Assembly (NCBI GenBank): GCA_010672925.1
Contig: JAAHFP010000009.1
Span: 55,615 to 119,614 of the forward strand
From: Symploca sp. SIO1C2
GTDB taxonomy: Bacteria > Cyanobacteriota > Cyanobacteriia > Cyanobacteriales > Coleofasciculaceae
DNA: 64,000 nucleotides
Direction of reading: 5' to 3'
The position numbers were made by a program, and so were the translations under genes. How positions within the stretch are numbered: the first letter of the stretch is position 1; the number at the start of each line of letters is the position of its first letter. The notes beneath the pieces were generated by a model. That model had not been told where the DNA came from. It worked only from the letters and a program-made list of their open reading frames with translations, and did no database searches. Below, piece after piece: positions 1 through 7,566 of the stretch.

Positions 1-132
1 CTATGCCAACGGCACCAGCGTAGCTGATCGCACTCTAGTCTAATAATGACTCTGACCACTCCTCTCCCAATACTTTCCTAAATCCTAGTCTCTATCACCG
101 TTTCGACTACTTTTGCCTAATGGATAGCTTAT

Positions 133-184
133 TAAGGGGGATTTAGGGGGATCAAATGTACCCCATAGCAGAGCAAAATGCTGT
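133..184. repeat. 52-nt direct repeat, copy 1
   Basis: A 52-base sequence here recurs without change at 5136-5187, about 5 kb away. It contains two GGGGGAT blocks and lies immediately downstream of the small minus-strand ORF at 184-321, ending in its stop codon. The second copy sits inside a larger inverted-repeat element. The rest of positions 1-132 shows no supportable gene. Confidence 0.85.
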
Positions 185-321
185 CAGTCTACCACTTCTC
201 TGCCGCTTTCCGCTTGCTGCTTTTGCAAATCAGCAAAGATGGCTTTCAAATCATGATTGAATGAACGAGAGTATTCTTCACGAATTTTGTGTATTTCTTC
301 AACAATCTCATCCTTAGCCAT
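184..321 (-). CDS. Small antitoxin-like hypothetical protein (45 aa)
   Basis: A complete 45-codon ORF starts MAKDEIVEEIHKIREEYS and ends REVVD. A GGAG motif lies 7 bases before the chosen ATG; the ATG one codon earlier is only 4 bases away. The protein is charged and predicted largely helical. Short proteins with this kind of N-terminus are common in cyanobacteria and are often encoded beside PIN-type toxins, so an antitoxin-like role is possible. No toxin partner is visible on either side, so it is either solitary or its partner lies outside the window. The function is inferred from general resemblance only. Confidence 0.55.
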   Translation of the reverse strand: MAKDEIVEEIHKIREEYSRSFNHDLKAIFADLQKQQAESGREVVD

Positions 322-651
322 CATCAATCTCCAAGCAATTCGTAGGGTGTGTTAGCGCAGCGTAACGCACCAAATTCTGGGTACAATCATTTTTAAAAAT
401 CTCCGTAGCAACAGTTTGGGGTATAATTTTGGTCATACTACAGTTATCGATAGGGCGGGTTTTGTTTGTAGGTTATCGTTAAATGTGTTAACGGCGACCC
501 TAAACCCGCCCCTACAAGTTTACGGAATTTTATGCTCAATTATCAAGATAGCTATCACACTCAATCTGTATGACTATCAAATTCGCTATTTTTCAGCATT
601 TTTCTTGCATATAATGACCGAGAACCATTTGATTTCATCACTACTTAGTAA
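322..651. other. Gene-free stretch with small inverted repeats
   Basis: No convincing gene is present. Positions 343-372 carry a short TAGCGCAGCGTAACGCACC-type repeat. Positions 449-518 form an inverted-repeat element whose ends are GGGCGGGTTT and AAACCCGCCC; a related copy lies at 11617-11687. A plus-strand open frame at 416-655 runs through this element, so I do not call it a gene. Confidence 0.6.
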
Positions 652-876
652 TTAGTCTGTAACATCAAAAGGCAATGAATAATCTATTTTTGCTACACCA
701 CTAATTAAAATAGGTGAAGACAGTTCATTACTAAGAAAATTTGGATTGTCTTCACTAATCAGCAATGTGTCTTCATCAGAAACAAATTCACATTAAAGTA
801 TCACTATTTTTTTACTTTTGGAGGAAATATCTGAAGAAATAATGTAACTTTTTGGTGTATTTTCTTTCTCATTCAT
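652..876 (-). pseudogene. Small ORF interrupted by one in-frame TAA
   Basis: Reading the minus strand from an ATG at 876 gives MNEKENTPKSYIISSDIS and continues to codon 27. Codon 28 is TAA (793-795). The same frame then stays open for 46 more codons, rich in Asp, Glu, Ser and Leu, to a second TAA at 652-654. The 75-codon frame has protein-like composition on both sides of the stop. This suggests a recently inactivated small gene, or two unrelated short ORFs. I do not recognise the family, and with so short a frame chance cannot be excluded. Confidence 0.35.
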
Positions 877-1021
877 TGTGCCATTACTAGTGAAGCACTT
901 TAAGATCTAGACTGATATTATATAACATTTTCCTAAAATCTTAGGCATTACTTTGACTACTTAGTAAATGTTCTGTATCATTTGCTCCAATGGTAGAGTT
1001 AAAAGTTAGTAGCTGAGAACC

Positions 1022-1237
1022 ATGAAAGAAAGATTAGAAAAACGTCTCCAATCTCTCAAAGCGGAATTGGATGCAGGTCAAAAACTTCTTGCTGAGTATG
1101 AAGCCAAGCAAGCGAGTCTGCGAGAAACCTTACTGCGCATTAGTGGTGCTGTTCAGGTTATTGAAGAAGAGTTGAGCCATTCCTCCGAAGAAGAAAATGA
1201 CAGTCAGCCAGCGGAAGCTGTTGTTGTTGAAAGCTGA
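1022..1237 (+). CDS. Small coiled-coil protein, conserved cyanobacterial type
   Basis: A 71-residue protein with a regular Leu/Glu/Lys pattern through residues 1-52 that predicts one long coiled coil, followed by an acidic Ser/Glu-rich tail. There is no signal peptide or membrane segment. Similar short proteins occur in many cyanobacteria with no assigned role. The gene stands alone, with a repeat-element fragment 25 bases downstream. The ATG is preceded only by a weak purine stretch (GAGAACC). It is real by composition and length, but its function is unknown. Confidence 0.6.
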   Translation: MKERLEKRLQSLKAELDAGQKLLAEYEAKQASLRETLLRISGAVQVIEEELSHSSEEENDSQPAEAVVVES

Positions 1238-1260
1238 CCAGATGTATCGCAACCCTAAAT

Positions 1261-1340
1261 AAGGAGGCAGGAGGCAGAAGGCAGGAGGCAGGAGGTTGCA
1301 AGGTAGAAGAGAGTTATAACTGTTGATCCTAACTTGATAT
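1261..1340. repeat. Partial copy of ATATCAAGTTCGG-ended element
   Basis: The right half of a small non-autonomous element also found complete at 16192-16305 and 62873-63001. This copy keeps the AACTTGATAT end and an interior GGAGGCAGGAGGCAG low-complexity tract. The left terminal inverted repeat is missing. Confidence 0.6.
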
Positions 1341-1385
1341 TATCCCTCTATCCCCTTGTAATACCTAACAGCTAACACCTAACAC

Positions 1386-2015
1386 CTAATATATACCTGC
1401 CCTCAACACTTGCTCCGCCGTCAAGTTCAGATCAGGGAAAGTAGTTGAAGTAATGGTTTGATTACCTCGGAGTAATTGAATTTCATACTCGCCATCTACT
1501 AGAGTGCAAATGGAAAGGGTTGGTTGTTTGGGCTTCCCAATGTGTCGGATACCACCGAGTCCTGCGTAGTCTGCAATCCAATATTCGGGAATACCTAAAG
1601 TCGCGTAATCTTCCACCTTACGGGCATAATCATTTTGCCAATTGCTACTAACGACTTCTGCTATAAACTTAATTGAATCACCACGGGTCAAAATTGATTG
1701 CTCAGACCAAAGTGGTTCTCTCCCAAGTTCTGTTCGATCAACAACTGCGACATCAGGGCGAAATGCAGTCATACCAACATTACCAGGGCGAAATAGTCCT
1801 CGTTGTAGAACAAACCAAGGTAAGCCGATGCTGTCTATCTGAACACAAACTTTGGTAGTGATTAAGGCAGCAACTTCTTCATGTTGGCCTGTTGGTTCCA
1901 AATCGAAAACCTCTCCGTCAATCAGTTCATAGCGGTTATCACTACCATAACAAGCAAAAAACTCACCAAAACTTAGAAGCTTCTGTTGTATTGGTTGGTC
2001 GATGCCAATGGTCAT
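1386..2015 (-). CDS. Uma2 family endonuclease (DUF820)
   Basis: The 209-residue protein has the Uma2/DUF820 layout: an N-terminal GxxYELIDGEV-type segment (residues ~25-40), a central FRPDVAVVD strand, FIAEVVSS, then KVEDYATLGIPEYWIADY. These provide the Asp/Glu/Lys residues of a PD-(D/E)XK restriction-like fold. The family is greatly expanded in cyanobacteria and usually of unknown target; several members lie next to mobile elements. A longer reading to 2096 would add 27 residues encoded by a GTTGGGTTA...TAACCCAAC repeat, so I choose the internal ATG (MTIGIDQPIQ). The gene is monocistronic and flanked by repeats on both sides. Confidence 0.85.
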   Translation of the reverse strand: MTIGIDQPIQQKLLSFGEFFACYGSDNRYELIDGEVFDLEPTGQHEEVAALITTKVCVQIDSIGLPWFVLQRGLFRPGNVGMTAFRPDVAVVDRTELGREPLWSEQSILTRGDSIKFIAEVVSSNWQNDYARKVEDYATLGIPEYWIADYAGLGGIRHIGKPKQPTLSICTLVDGEYEIQLLRGNQTITSTTFPDLNLTAEQVLRAGIY

Positions 2016-2039
2016 GGTTTCAGTGCCAATCAATGCTTT

Positions 2040-2152
2040 GATCTTACCAAATTTGGAATAAGTAGGTTGGGTTAGCTTTCTTCGTAACCCAACCATCTTG
2101 GCATATTTTGTTGGGTTTCACTTTGTTACACCCAACCTACTGGCGTGGCACT
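2040..2152. repeat. Paired GTTGGGTT inverted repeats
   Basis: Two adjacent hairpin-forming units lie here: GGTTGGGTTA with TAACCCAACC, then GTTGGGTTTC with ACACCCAACC. A similar GTTGGGTC/GACCCAAC unit lies at 63091-63121. These are dispersed cyanobacterial-type repeats and abut the Uma2 start. Confidence 0.6.
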
Positions 2153-2234
2153 GCTGTGACCCAACTAAAATGATTAATAGTTTCCCCCCATCTCCCCTAG
2201 CTTGTCTTTACCACAACATTAGCTTGACGCCAAT

Positions 2235-3371
2235 TTAATGGTGGTGGTGGTGATGATGGTGAGCAGATGCTTGTACTGCTGCTAACTGAGGATTAACAGT
2301 AACAGCACTTTCTGACAACAATGCCTCAATTTGAGGATTTGCCCAGCCTGCTGCCATCTTCAAGAAATCTGGAGCATCGTTAACACAAGGCATCTCAACA
2401 TAGGTAACCTCAGAGTTACGTCGCTTCAGGGCATGAACAATGTGATGGACATCCAGCAGGGTTTCGTGATTTTCTGTGGCAAAGCCAATAGGCATAAACA
2501 CAATAGCTGTAGCCCCTAAATCAATCAGGTTCTTGGCAGCTAACTCCACATGAGGCTGAGTCCATTTAATCAGAGGTGTCTGGTGATTGAGCCAACCAAC
2601 AGAAACTAGGGGATACTTGTGCATCAGCTTCTGTCGCACTAGCTCATAGAGTGCCTGACTTTCTTCAATACCAGAAACAAAGCCTTTAGCTTCGTGGGGA
2701 CAGCCGTGATTCATCAGCACGATGCCAGTTTGGGAAGGTAAATGAGCTGCTGCTAAATCTGTAGCAATTTTCTCTTCTACCATCCGAGCTGTCAACTTAA
2801 TGTATTCCGGCTCATTGTAGAAGGAAGGGATATAACGTACTCCCTTGATCCAGTGTTCGTTACCCTCAGTTAGCTTAGCCAAAGCTTTGTTCACTTGTTC
2901 AACAGCAATACCACTGGTAAAGATCGAGTCAACTACCAACAAAGGATAAATCAACAGTTTGTCAAAGCCTTGTGCTTTAATTTCTGTTAGGACTTGTTCT
3001 GGTAGAAAAGGAGCACAGAAGTTAAAAGCTTTGAAAACTTGGACACGATCGCCCCATTGAGCTTGTAGGTGCTTTTCAATACCTGCCCGTTGCTGTTCAA
3101 AGATCTTGTTGTGGGGGGAGATAAAATTGTTGTGATCATGTCCCCACTCTCGGTAGTCAAGAATTGCCAAGATTTTCGCCAAAGGTGGATAAACCCAGGT
3201 GGGTACCGGCGCAAATTTGGCAGTGAGTAAATTTAGAGCTTGCTCGTTGTAGTTAGCAAAGTCTTCATAACTTTCGACTTCACCGTAACCCATGAGCAAG
3301 ACAGCAACTCGTTCATTACCGCCAGTTGCAGTAGATGTTACTCGTTGCGTTTTTTCTGGAGTTGCAACCAC
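2235..3371 (-). CDS. Ferrochelatase-family protein with C-terminal octahistidine
   Basis: This 378-residue protein fits the class II chelatase (HemH) fold, in which the enzyme inserts Fe2+ into protoporphyrin. An N-terminal VAVLLMGYG strand is followed by a YPLLVVDSIFTSG segment. NHGCPHE matches the SAHGLP region that carries the catalytic His, and FATENHETL carries the conserved Glu. It differs clearly from canonical cyanobacterial HemH: there is no chlorophyll-binding membrane tail, and it ends in eight consecutive His residues (codons at 2238-2261). His-rich tracts occur in some nickel or cobalt chelatases, so the metal may not be iron. The start is GTG at 3371, with GAGG about 10 bases upstream. 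Substrate and physiological role are not determinable here. Confidence 0.7.
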   Translation of the reverse strand: MVATPEKTQRVTSTATGGNERVAVLLMGYGEVESYEDFANYNEQALNLLTAKFAPVPTWVYPPLAKILAILDYREWGHDHNNFISPHNKIFEQQRAGIEKHLQAQWGDRVQVFKAFNFCAPFLPEQVLTEIKAQGFDKLLIYPLLVVDSIFTSGIAVEQVNKALAKLTEGNEHWIKGVRYIPSFYNEPEYIKLTARMVEEKIATDLAAAHLPSQTGIVLMNHGCPHEAKGFVSGIEESQALYELVRQKLMHKYPLVSVGWLNHQTPLIKWTQPHVELAAKNLIDLGATAIVFMPIGFATENHETLLDVHHIVHALKRRNSEVTYVEMPCVNDAPDFLKMAAGWANPQIEALLSESAVTVNPQLAAVQASAHHHHHHHH

Positions 3372-3477
3372 TTAGTATTACCTCGCCTGGTAAAAATTCA
3401 ACTGCAATCGGCTGGGGCATCTTAAGGATGATCAGAGAAGATGCATTCCTGCCAATCATAGGGTAACACCCCCATAT

Positions 3478-3600
3478 GGGAGGAAGGGGAGCTGAGGGAG
3501 CTGGGGAAGCAGGGGGAGCTGAGGGAGCTGGAGGAGCTGGAGGAGCTGAGGGAGCTGAGGGAGCTGGAGGAGCTGAGGGAGCTGGAGGAGCAAGGAGCTG
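3478..3600. repeat. Nonamer tandem repeat (GGAGCTGAG/GGAGCTGGA)
   Basis: About 12 units of a 9-base repeat lie in the gene-free interval 3372-3709 between the divergent chelatase and hydrolase genes. The Ser-rich open frame on the opposite strand is a by-product of the repeat. Related nonamer arrays occur at 8318-8385, 13640-13820 and 22855-22950. Confidence 0.9.
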
Positions 3601-3709
3601 AGGAAGAGGAATACAATTTTCTGATTACCAATGGGTGAGGAGTGTGGGAAAATGGGAGGCTAAGGAAGACTACATCTGTGCTTCACTGCGTTCTCCTGTC
3701 AACACCAAT

Positions 3710-4258
3710 ATGCACAACATCGTAATTTGCCCAGGTATCCATGAACCTCAGTTGACGCAGGATTTTTTAGCGGGGTTGCGCTGTAATATCTCTAGTGACT
3801 CGATTCATAATGTTTTAATTTTTCCTACTCAGAACTACCCAGCTTACTCAGCTGGACATATCGTAAAATTTTTACAACATCATCTAAGGGTAAAGGAGAC
3901 TAGGGTAGTATTTATTAGCTTCAGTGCTGGGGTTGTTGGTGCTATTGGTGCAGCCTGGATATGGCAACTGTTGGGAGGTAAAGTTGAGGGGTTTTTCGCC
4001 CTTGACGGTTGGGGTGTGCCTCTATATGGCAATTTTCCCATCTATCGACTTAGTCATGATTACTTTACCCACTGGAGTTCGAGACTTTTAGGTGCTGGAA
4101 AAGACAGTTTTTATGCTGAACCACCAATAGCTCATTTAGACATTTGGCGATCGCCTCATCTTTGCTCAGGTTACTGGATTCACCCCAAAGCAAATGGTAT
4201 ACCTGAGCACCGCAAACAGATCACTGCTGCCGAATTTATCAGGTTTCTTATTGTATAG
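3710..4258 (+). CDS. Alpha/beta-hydrolase-like protein
   Basis: A 182-residue protein beginning MHNIVICPGIHEPQL. The first strand, a later VVFISFSAG segment (a G/S-x-S-x-G nucleophile elbow) and FFALDGWGVP fit a small alpha/beta-hydrolase core with Ser and Asp. A C-terminal His is available near SPHLCSGYWIHP. A GTG at 3635 would add 25 residues reaching into repeat-flanking sequence; the internal ATG gives a better family-like N-terminus, though neither has a clear ribosome-binding site. The stop codon lies within the left end of the inverted-repeat element at 4254-4339. The substrate is unknown. Confidence 0.6.
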   Translation: MHNIVICPGIHEPQLTQDFLAGLRCNISSDSIHNVLIFPTQNYPAYSAGHIVKFLQHHLRVKETRVVFISFSAGVVGAIGAAWIWQLLGGKVEGFFALDGWGVPLYGNFPIYRLSHDYFTHWSSRLLGAGKDSFYAEPPIAHLDIWRSPHLCSGYWIHPKANGIPEHRKQITAAEFIRFLIV

Positions 4259-4339
4259 CAGTTGCCAGGGCGGTTAAGACATTCTCAGGTCAACAAGGGG
4301 CTTAAGCCCCTTGTCCTAATCGCCTTGGCGGTTGCTATA
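4254..4339. repeat. 86-bp inverted-repeat (MITE-like) element, copy 1
   Basis: Imperfect 19-bp terminal inverted repeats (TATAGCAGTTGCCAGGGCG and its near complement ending GTTGCTATA) enclose a perfect 22-bp palindrome at 4293-4314 with the core AAGGGGCTTAAGCCCCTT. A second, right-truncated copy lies at 11882-11958. Both copies directly follow a gene's stop codon, so they may serve as 3' hairpins. Confidence 0.75.
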
Positions 4340-4369
4340 AAATCCTCGTCTTAAAGTGAGGAGAACTCA

Positions 4370-4468
4370 ATGGAACGAGAAAGTAACCAAGCAAGATTAC
4401 AATTGAGGAAAATCTTAGCGCAACAGGAAATCAATGGCCAAAATTGTTCATGGGGAACGCATTGGTAA
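4370..4468 (+). CDS. Possible 32-aa upstream ORF overlapping the NUDIX gene
   Basis: An ATG at 4370 lies 4 bases after a good GAGGAGAA ribosome-binding site and opens a 32-codon frame starting MERESNQARLQLRKI. It overlaps the first 35 bases of the NUDIX gene in another frame. It could be a leader that couples translation to the NUDIX gene, whose own start has only AGGAA. No homology is known to me. Confidence 0.25.
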   Translation: MERESNQARLQLRKILAQQEINGQNCSWGTHW

Positions 4469-4901
4469 ACTAGCCAAGGTAATCTTAGGTTGCTGTGCAA
4501 TTATCTTCGATTCAACCAAACAAAAAGTATTACTAACGCGCCGTACAGATAATGGGCGTTGGTGTCTGCCCGGTGGTAGGATTGACCCAGGGGAAAGTTT
4601 TGCTGAAGCTTGTGCTAGGGAAGTACTAGAAGAAACGGGTTTAGAAGTTCGAGTGAAGCGCCTGATTGCCGTTTACAGCGACCCCAATTATATAATTGAA
4701 TATGCAGACGGAGAACGTTGCCATATATTTTCCCTCAACTTTGAAGTGGAGTTGATCGGTGGTACCTTGGGTATCTCTAATGAGACTACGGCATACGGTT
4801 ATTTTTCCCAGGATGAGATGGCAGAGATTGATATTATGGAGAATCAATGGCAGCGTATCCAAGATGCTTTTGCTGGAGAAACGACGACTTTTATTAGGTA
4901 A
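4434..4901 (+). CDS. NUDIX hydrolase
   Basis: This 155-residue protein carries a complete NUDIX box at residues ~48-70 (GGRIDPGES followed by REVLEETGL), matching GX5EX7REUXEEXGU, with the Mg2+-binding glutamates intact. The family hydrolyses nucleoside diphosphates linked to another moiety. An upstream CCAIIFD strand and the QKVLLTRR segment match the usual NUDIX fold. Residues beyond the box do not identify the substrate. The gene lies between two inverted-repeat elements and is preceded by a possible short leader ORF. Translation probably begins at MAKIVHGERIG. Confidence 0.9.
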   Translation: MAKIVHGERIGKLAKVILGCCAIIFDSTKQKVLLTRRTDNGRWCLPGGRIDPGESFAEACAREVLEETGLEVRVKRLIAVYSDPNYIIEYADGERCHIFSLNFEVELIGGTLGISNETTAYGYFSQDEMAEIDIMENQWQRIQDAFAGETTTFIR

Positions 4902-4959
4902 TATAAATCCGCCTATTTTTTCCCAGTTCCTCCAGCATTAGAGGGCGGACTTTGTCGGT

Positions 4960-5277
4960 CATTGGTGTCAACTTAAGCCTAGACATAGCTAACTAACTGG
5001 ATTCCGCAACTCACCTTGGATTCAAATCCAAGGCTAATAGCTCAAGTCCATTAAAATGAACTAAATCCTTCGGTTTCACCTTACAGCGCTTTGCCCTGTA
5101 ATAAAGTACACTAACCAGACAAAAGTCCCCCTTAATAAGGGGGATTTAGGGGGATCAAATGTACCCCATAGCAGAGCAAAATGCTGTATGTTTAGTTATC
5201 TTGAGATGACTTGAGCTATTAGCCGGTCGTTTAAACGACCGGTGAGATAAGGGTTTAACCTTAAGTTGACACCAATG
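4960..5277. repeat. 318-bp nested inverted-repeat element
   Basis: Perfect 18-bp terminal inverted repeats, CATTGGTGTCAACTTAAG at 4960-4977 and its complement at 5260-5277, bound a gene-free stretch. Inside lie a second perfect 17-bp inverted pair (5032-5048 and 5208-5224), a hairpin CCTTGGATTCAAATCCAAGG (5014-5033), the palindrome CCGGTCGTTTAAACGACCGG (5223-5242) and the second copy of the 52-base repeat (5136-5187). It looks like a non-autonomous element into which another repeat has inserted. No transposase gene is present. Confidence 0.75.
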
Positions 5278-5307
5278 CACATCGGTGAGCCTCTACGGTT
5301 AGTTATC

Positions 5308-6153
5308 CTAATTAGAGTTATTACCTATAGACCCATCACTGATGTGAGTGTCTTCCTCCAGTAATTCTCCGACCCCTTCTGATACATCCTTGGGATTCAT
5401 AAAGATGATTTTGGCATTTTTACTTTCACCCAATTTCTGGTTAGCATCCACGAAACGTTGAGCAACCAGATATTTCAATACATCCTTGCTATTAGACTGT
5501 CCCTTAAGAGCCTGAGCAATCATTTCAATGGCTTGCACTGTACCTTCTGCTCGAGAAATAGAAGCTTGTTTTTCTCCTTCTGCCTTGAAAATCGCCGCTT
5601 GTTTCTCACTTTCAGCAGCTCTCTCTTTCTCTAAGGATTCCATAATCGAGTCGGGTAGTTTAATCTCTTGTACTTCAACCCGCAACACCTTAACTCCCCA
5701 ATCGTCAGTGGCTTTATCCAACTCCTCTAACAGAGTTTTATTAATCTCGCTTCTAGAAGAATAAGTTTCATCTAGTTCCTGACGTCCAATTGCTGACCGC
5801 AGAGTTGTGATAACTAGATTGCCAATGGCATCTTCAACATCCTCAACTTCATAATAGGCTTTTACCCAATCGAAAACTCGCCAGTAGATGACAGCATCAA
5901 CTTCAACAGAAATATTATCTTTAGTGATGGCTGGCTGAGGTGCAATGTCTAAAATTTGTTCGCGAGTGGTTTTCTCTATGGCAATCTTTTCTACAAAAGG
6001 CACAATAAAGTTAAGACCAGGATCTAGTTTTCTGTTATATTTACCTAATCGCTCTACCAGAGCTTCATTGCCCCCAGTAATAATTCTGGTTGAACCGATG
6101 GTGTAGCCGAATAACACTAAGATCATCGGAGCAATAATGGAAATGATGTCCAT
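5308..6153 (-). CDS. SPFH/Band 7 (stomatin/paraslipin-like) protein
   Basis: A 281-residue stomatin-type protein: an N-terminal membrane anchor (residues ~4-20), the PHB/SPFH domain (~22-185, including GNEALVERLGKY and LDPGLNFIVPF), and an Ala/Glu coiled coil (~175-220, ERAAESEKQAA and KAEGEKQA). A C-terminal helix and acidic tail follow. Such proteins form ring oligomers that organise membrane microdomains and often regulate proteases. Bacterial stomatin operons normally include an NfeD partner; none is seen here. A GGAG lies 10 bases before the ATG. The gene directly downstream of its truncated paralogue in transcription order is this one, and the two are separated by 471 bases. Confidence 0.88.
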   Translation of the reverse strand: MDIISIIAPMILVLFGYTIGSTRIITGGNEALVERLGKYNRKLDPGLNFIVPFVEKIAIEKTTREQILDIAPQPAITKDNISVEVDAVIYWRVFDWVKAYYEVEDVEDAIGNLVITTLRSAIGRQELDETYSSRSEINKTLLEELDKATDDWGVKVLRVEVQEIKLPDSIMESLEKERAAESEKQAAIFKAEGEKQASISRAEGTVQAIEMIAQALKGQSNSKDVLKYLVAQRFVDANQKLGESKNAKIIFMNPKDVSEGVGELLEEDTHISDGSIGNNSN

Positions 6154-6624
6154 AGTATCTTTTCTCCAGATAGGAAGTTAATTAGAGTTGATTGGTGGGG
6201 AATAGGGAATGGGAGCATCAAGATTGGATGTACCTCACGGATGTGAAAACCGCTATAAGTTCATTATTGGTTGTTCATGGTGGAGCAAGCATCTCCCCTA
6301 CTAGGAGAAAACAACTAGTGCAGCGGGCGAAGTAACCCAAAGTGTGAAAACGTTCCTTGGACTTTCTACCTCGGAGCCTCGGAGCCTCGGAGCACTAGCA
6401 ATAATCCCCACCGCTTTTGCCAACAGGGGTTACTCCCGATTAGCATTACGGATTTAAACAGTGATCAATTACTCTAGATTAACATTCCCCGCCTAAAGAT
6501 ATGGGGATTCTCAGTAGATTCCTCCGAAGTTGCTTTCCCCCTTGTCGATACTAAGGGGGTTTGCCTGTTTCCAACTCATGCCTAAACTTTCGAGGTTTAT
6601 TTCCCAGTTTCGGCAGAAATCACC
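6154..6624. other. Intergenic region between SPFH paralogues
   Basis: No gene is seen. Positions 6370-6394 hold three CTCGGAGC direct repeats. Positions 6481-6514 contain CATTCCCC...GGGGATTCTCAG, a hairpin resembling right ends of IS200/IS605-type elements. A similar unit, ACTCCCC...GGGGATTCTTAG, follows the upstream side of the second SPFH gene at about 7289-7323. The matching flanks suggest that gene plus leader were duplicated together. Confidence 0.4.
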
Positions 6625-7176
6625 TTACCGTTTCTCTAAGAACTCGACAAGGGACTCAGGCTGTTTAATCTCTTGCACCTTAATCCGTTGCACCATTATT
6701 CCCCAACCGTCAGTGCTCCGAGCCAATTTTTCCAATAGAGTTTGATTCATTTGATCTCTGGAAGCATAAATTTCACTGAGTCTATGATGAGCAATCATCG
6801 AGTGCAAAGTGTCTACAACTAAACTCCTCATCGCATCTTCAATATCCTCAATCTCATCGACATCTTCAACTTTGTAATGAGCTCTTTGCAAGTCCAATAT
6901 TCGCCAATAGACGACAACATCCACATCTACAGAAATATCGTCTTTCGTGACGGCTGACTCAGGTTTAATATCCAAAATCCGTCCGCGAGTAGTTTCCTCT
7001 ACTGCAATCTGGTCGATCAAGGGTATAATAAAGTTAAGGCCGGGATCTAATTTTTTTTGGTATTTACCCAATCGCTCTACTAAAGCTTGGTTGCCTTGAG
7101 TAATAATTTTGGTTGAACTGACTGAGAAGCCAAAAATCCCTAAAATTGTTGGGGCAATGATATAAATAAGGTCCAT
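6625..7176 (-). CDS. Truncated SPFH/stomatin paralogue
   Basis: This 183-residue protein aligns along its whole length with the N-terminal 175 residues of the neighbouring SPFH protein: anchor, NQALVERLGKY, LDPGLNFIIPL, VYWRILD, VQEIKQPES. It stops at LEKR exactly where the other copy continues LEKERAAESEK. The whole coiled-coil and C-terminal oligomerisation part is missing. It also has a four-residue acidic insert (DEIE) near residue 105. A strong AGGAG lies 9 bases before the ATG, so it may still be translated and act as a short modifier of the full-length form, or it may be a decaying duplicate. Confidence 0.75.
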   Translation of the reverse strand: MDLIYIIAPTILGIFGFSVSSTKIITQGNQALVERLGKYQKKLDPGLNFIIPLIDQIAVEETTRGRILDIKPESAVTKDDISVDVDVVVYWRILDLQRAHYKVEDVDEIEDIEDAMRSLVVDTLHSMIAHHRLSEIYASRDQMNQTLLEKLARSTDGWGIMVQRIKVQEIKQPESLVEFLEKR

Positions 7177-7566
7177 GGTAGTTTGCTCCTGATAAGAAGT
7201 TATTGAGTTGACTGGTATCGCCGATTTAACTAGCGATCGCTCACTCTACTTAGCTTTGCTTTGTGAACTATCGGGTTAGTACCCAGTTAACACTCCCCAT
7301 GGCTAGAAGCTAGGGGATTCTTAGTTCCTCTCCACCTGAAGAGGAATATTAATTAATATTACTTTATATTTGGACTTTTAGATTTAATCGCTTCTGCCCA
7401 CCTTGTAACCTCAGTCTTTCAGGAAAGCTTGGAGTCAAATAGCTGCATAAATTTCAGAATTTTAATGTATAAAATATTACTGCATTACTATTGAAAATTA
7501 CGGAAATACCGATAGTACCAGCTAAGCCGTTGTGTATTGAAATTATCAACTGAAATGCCCGCTCGC
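7177..7566. other. Intergenic region, no gene seen
   Basis: Positions 7177-7330 duplicate features of the interval after the other SPFH gene, including a GATTTAAC...ACTCT segment and an ACTCCCC...GGGGATTCTTAG hairpin. The remainder is AT-rich with no open frame I can support. Confidence 0.4.

Noticed and set aside
2-43. Short open stretch ending in TAA at the window's left edge, possibly a gene's 3' end
   Set aside because: Only 13 codons are visible, too few to tell from chance.
416-655. 79-codon plus-strand open frame
   Set aside because: It runs through an inverted-repeat element and has no ribosome-binding site or recognisable composition.
3422-3631. Ser/Leu-rich minus-strand frame
   Set aside because: It is a translation of the GGAGCTGAG nonamer array.
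5000-5050. GGATTCAAATCC considered as a tRNA T-arm
   Set aside because: It is a perfect hairpin within an inverted-repeat element, with no acceptor stem or anticodon arm.
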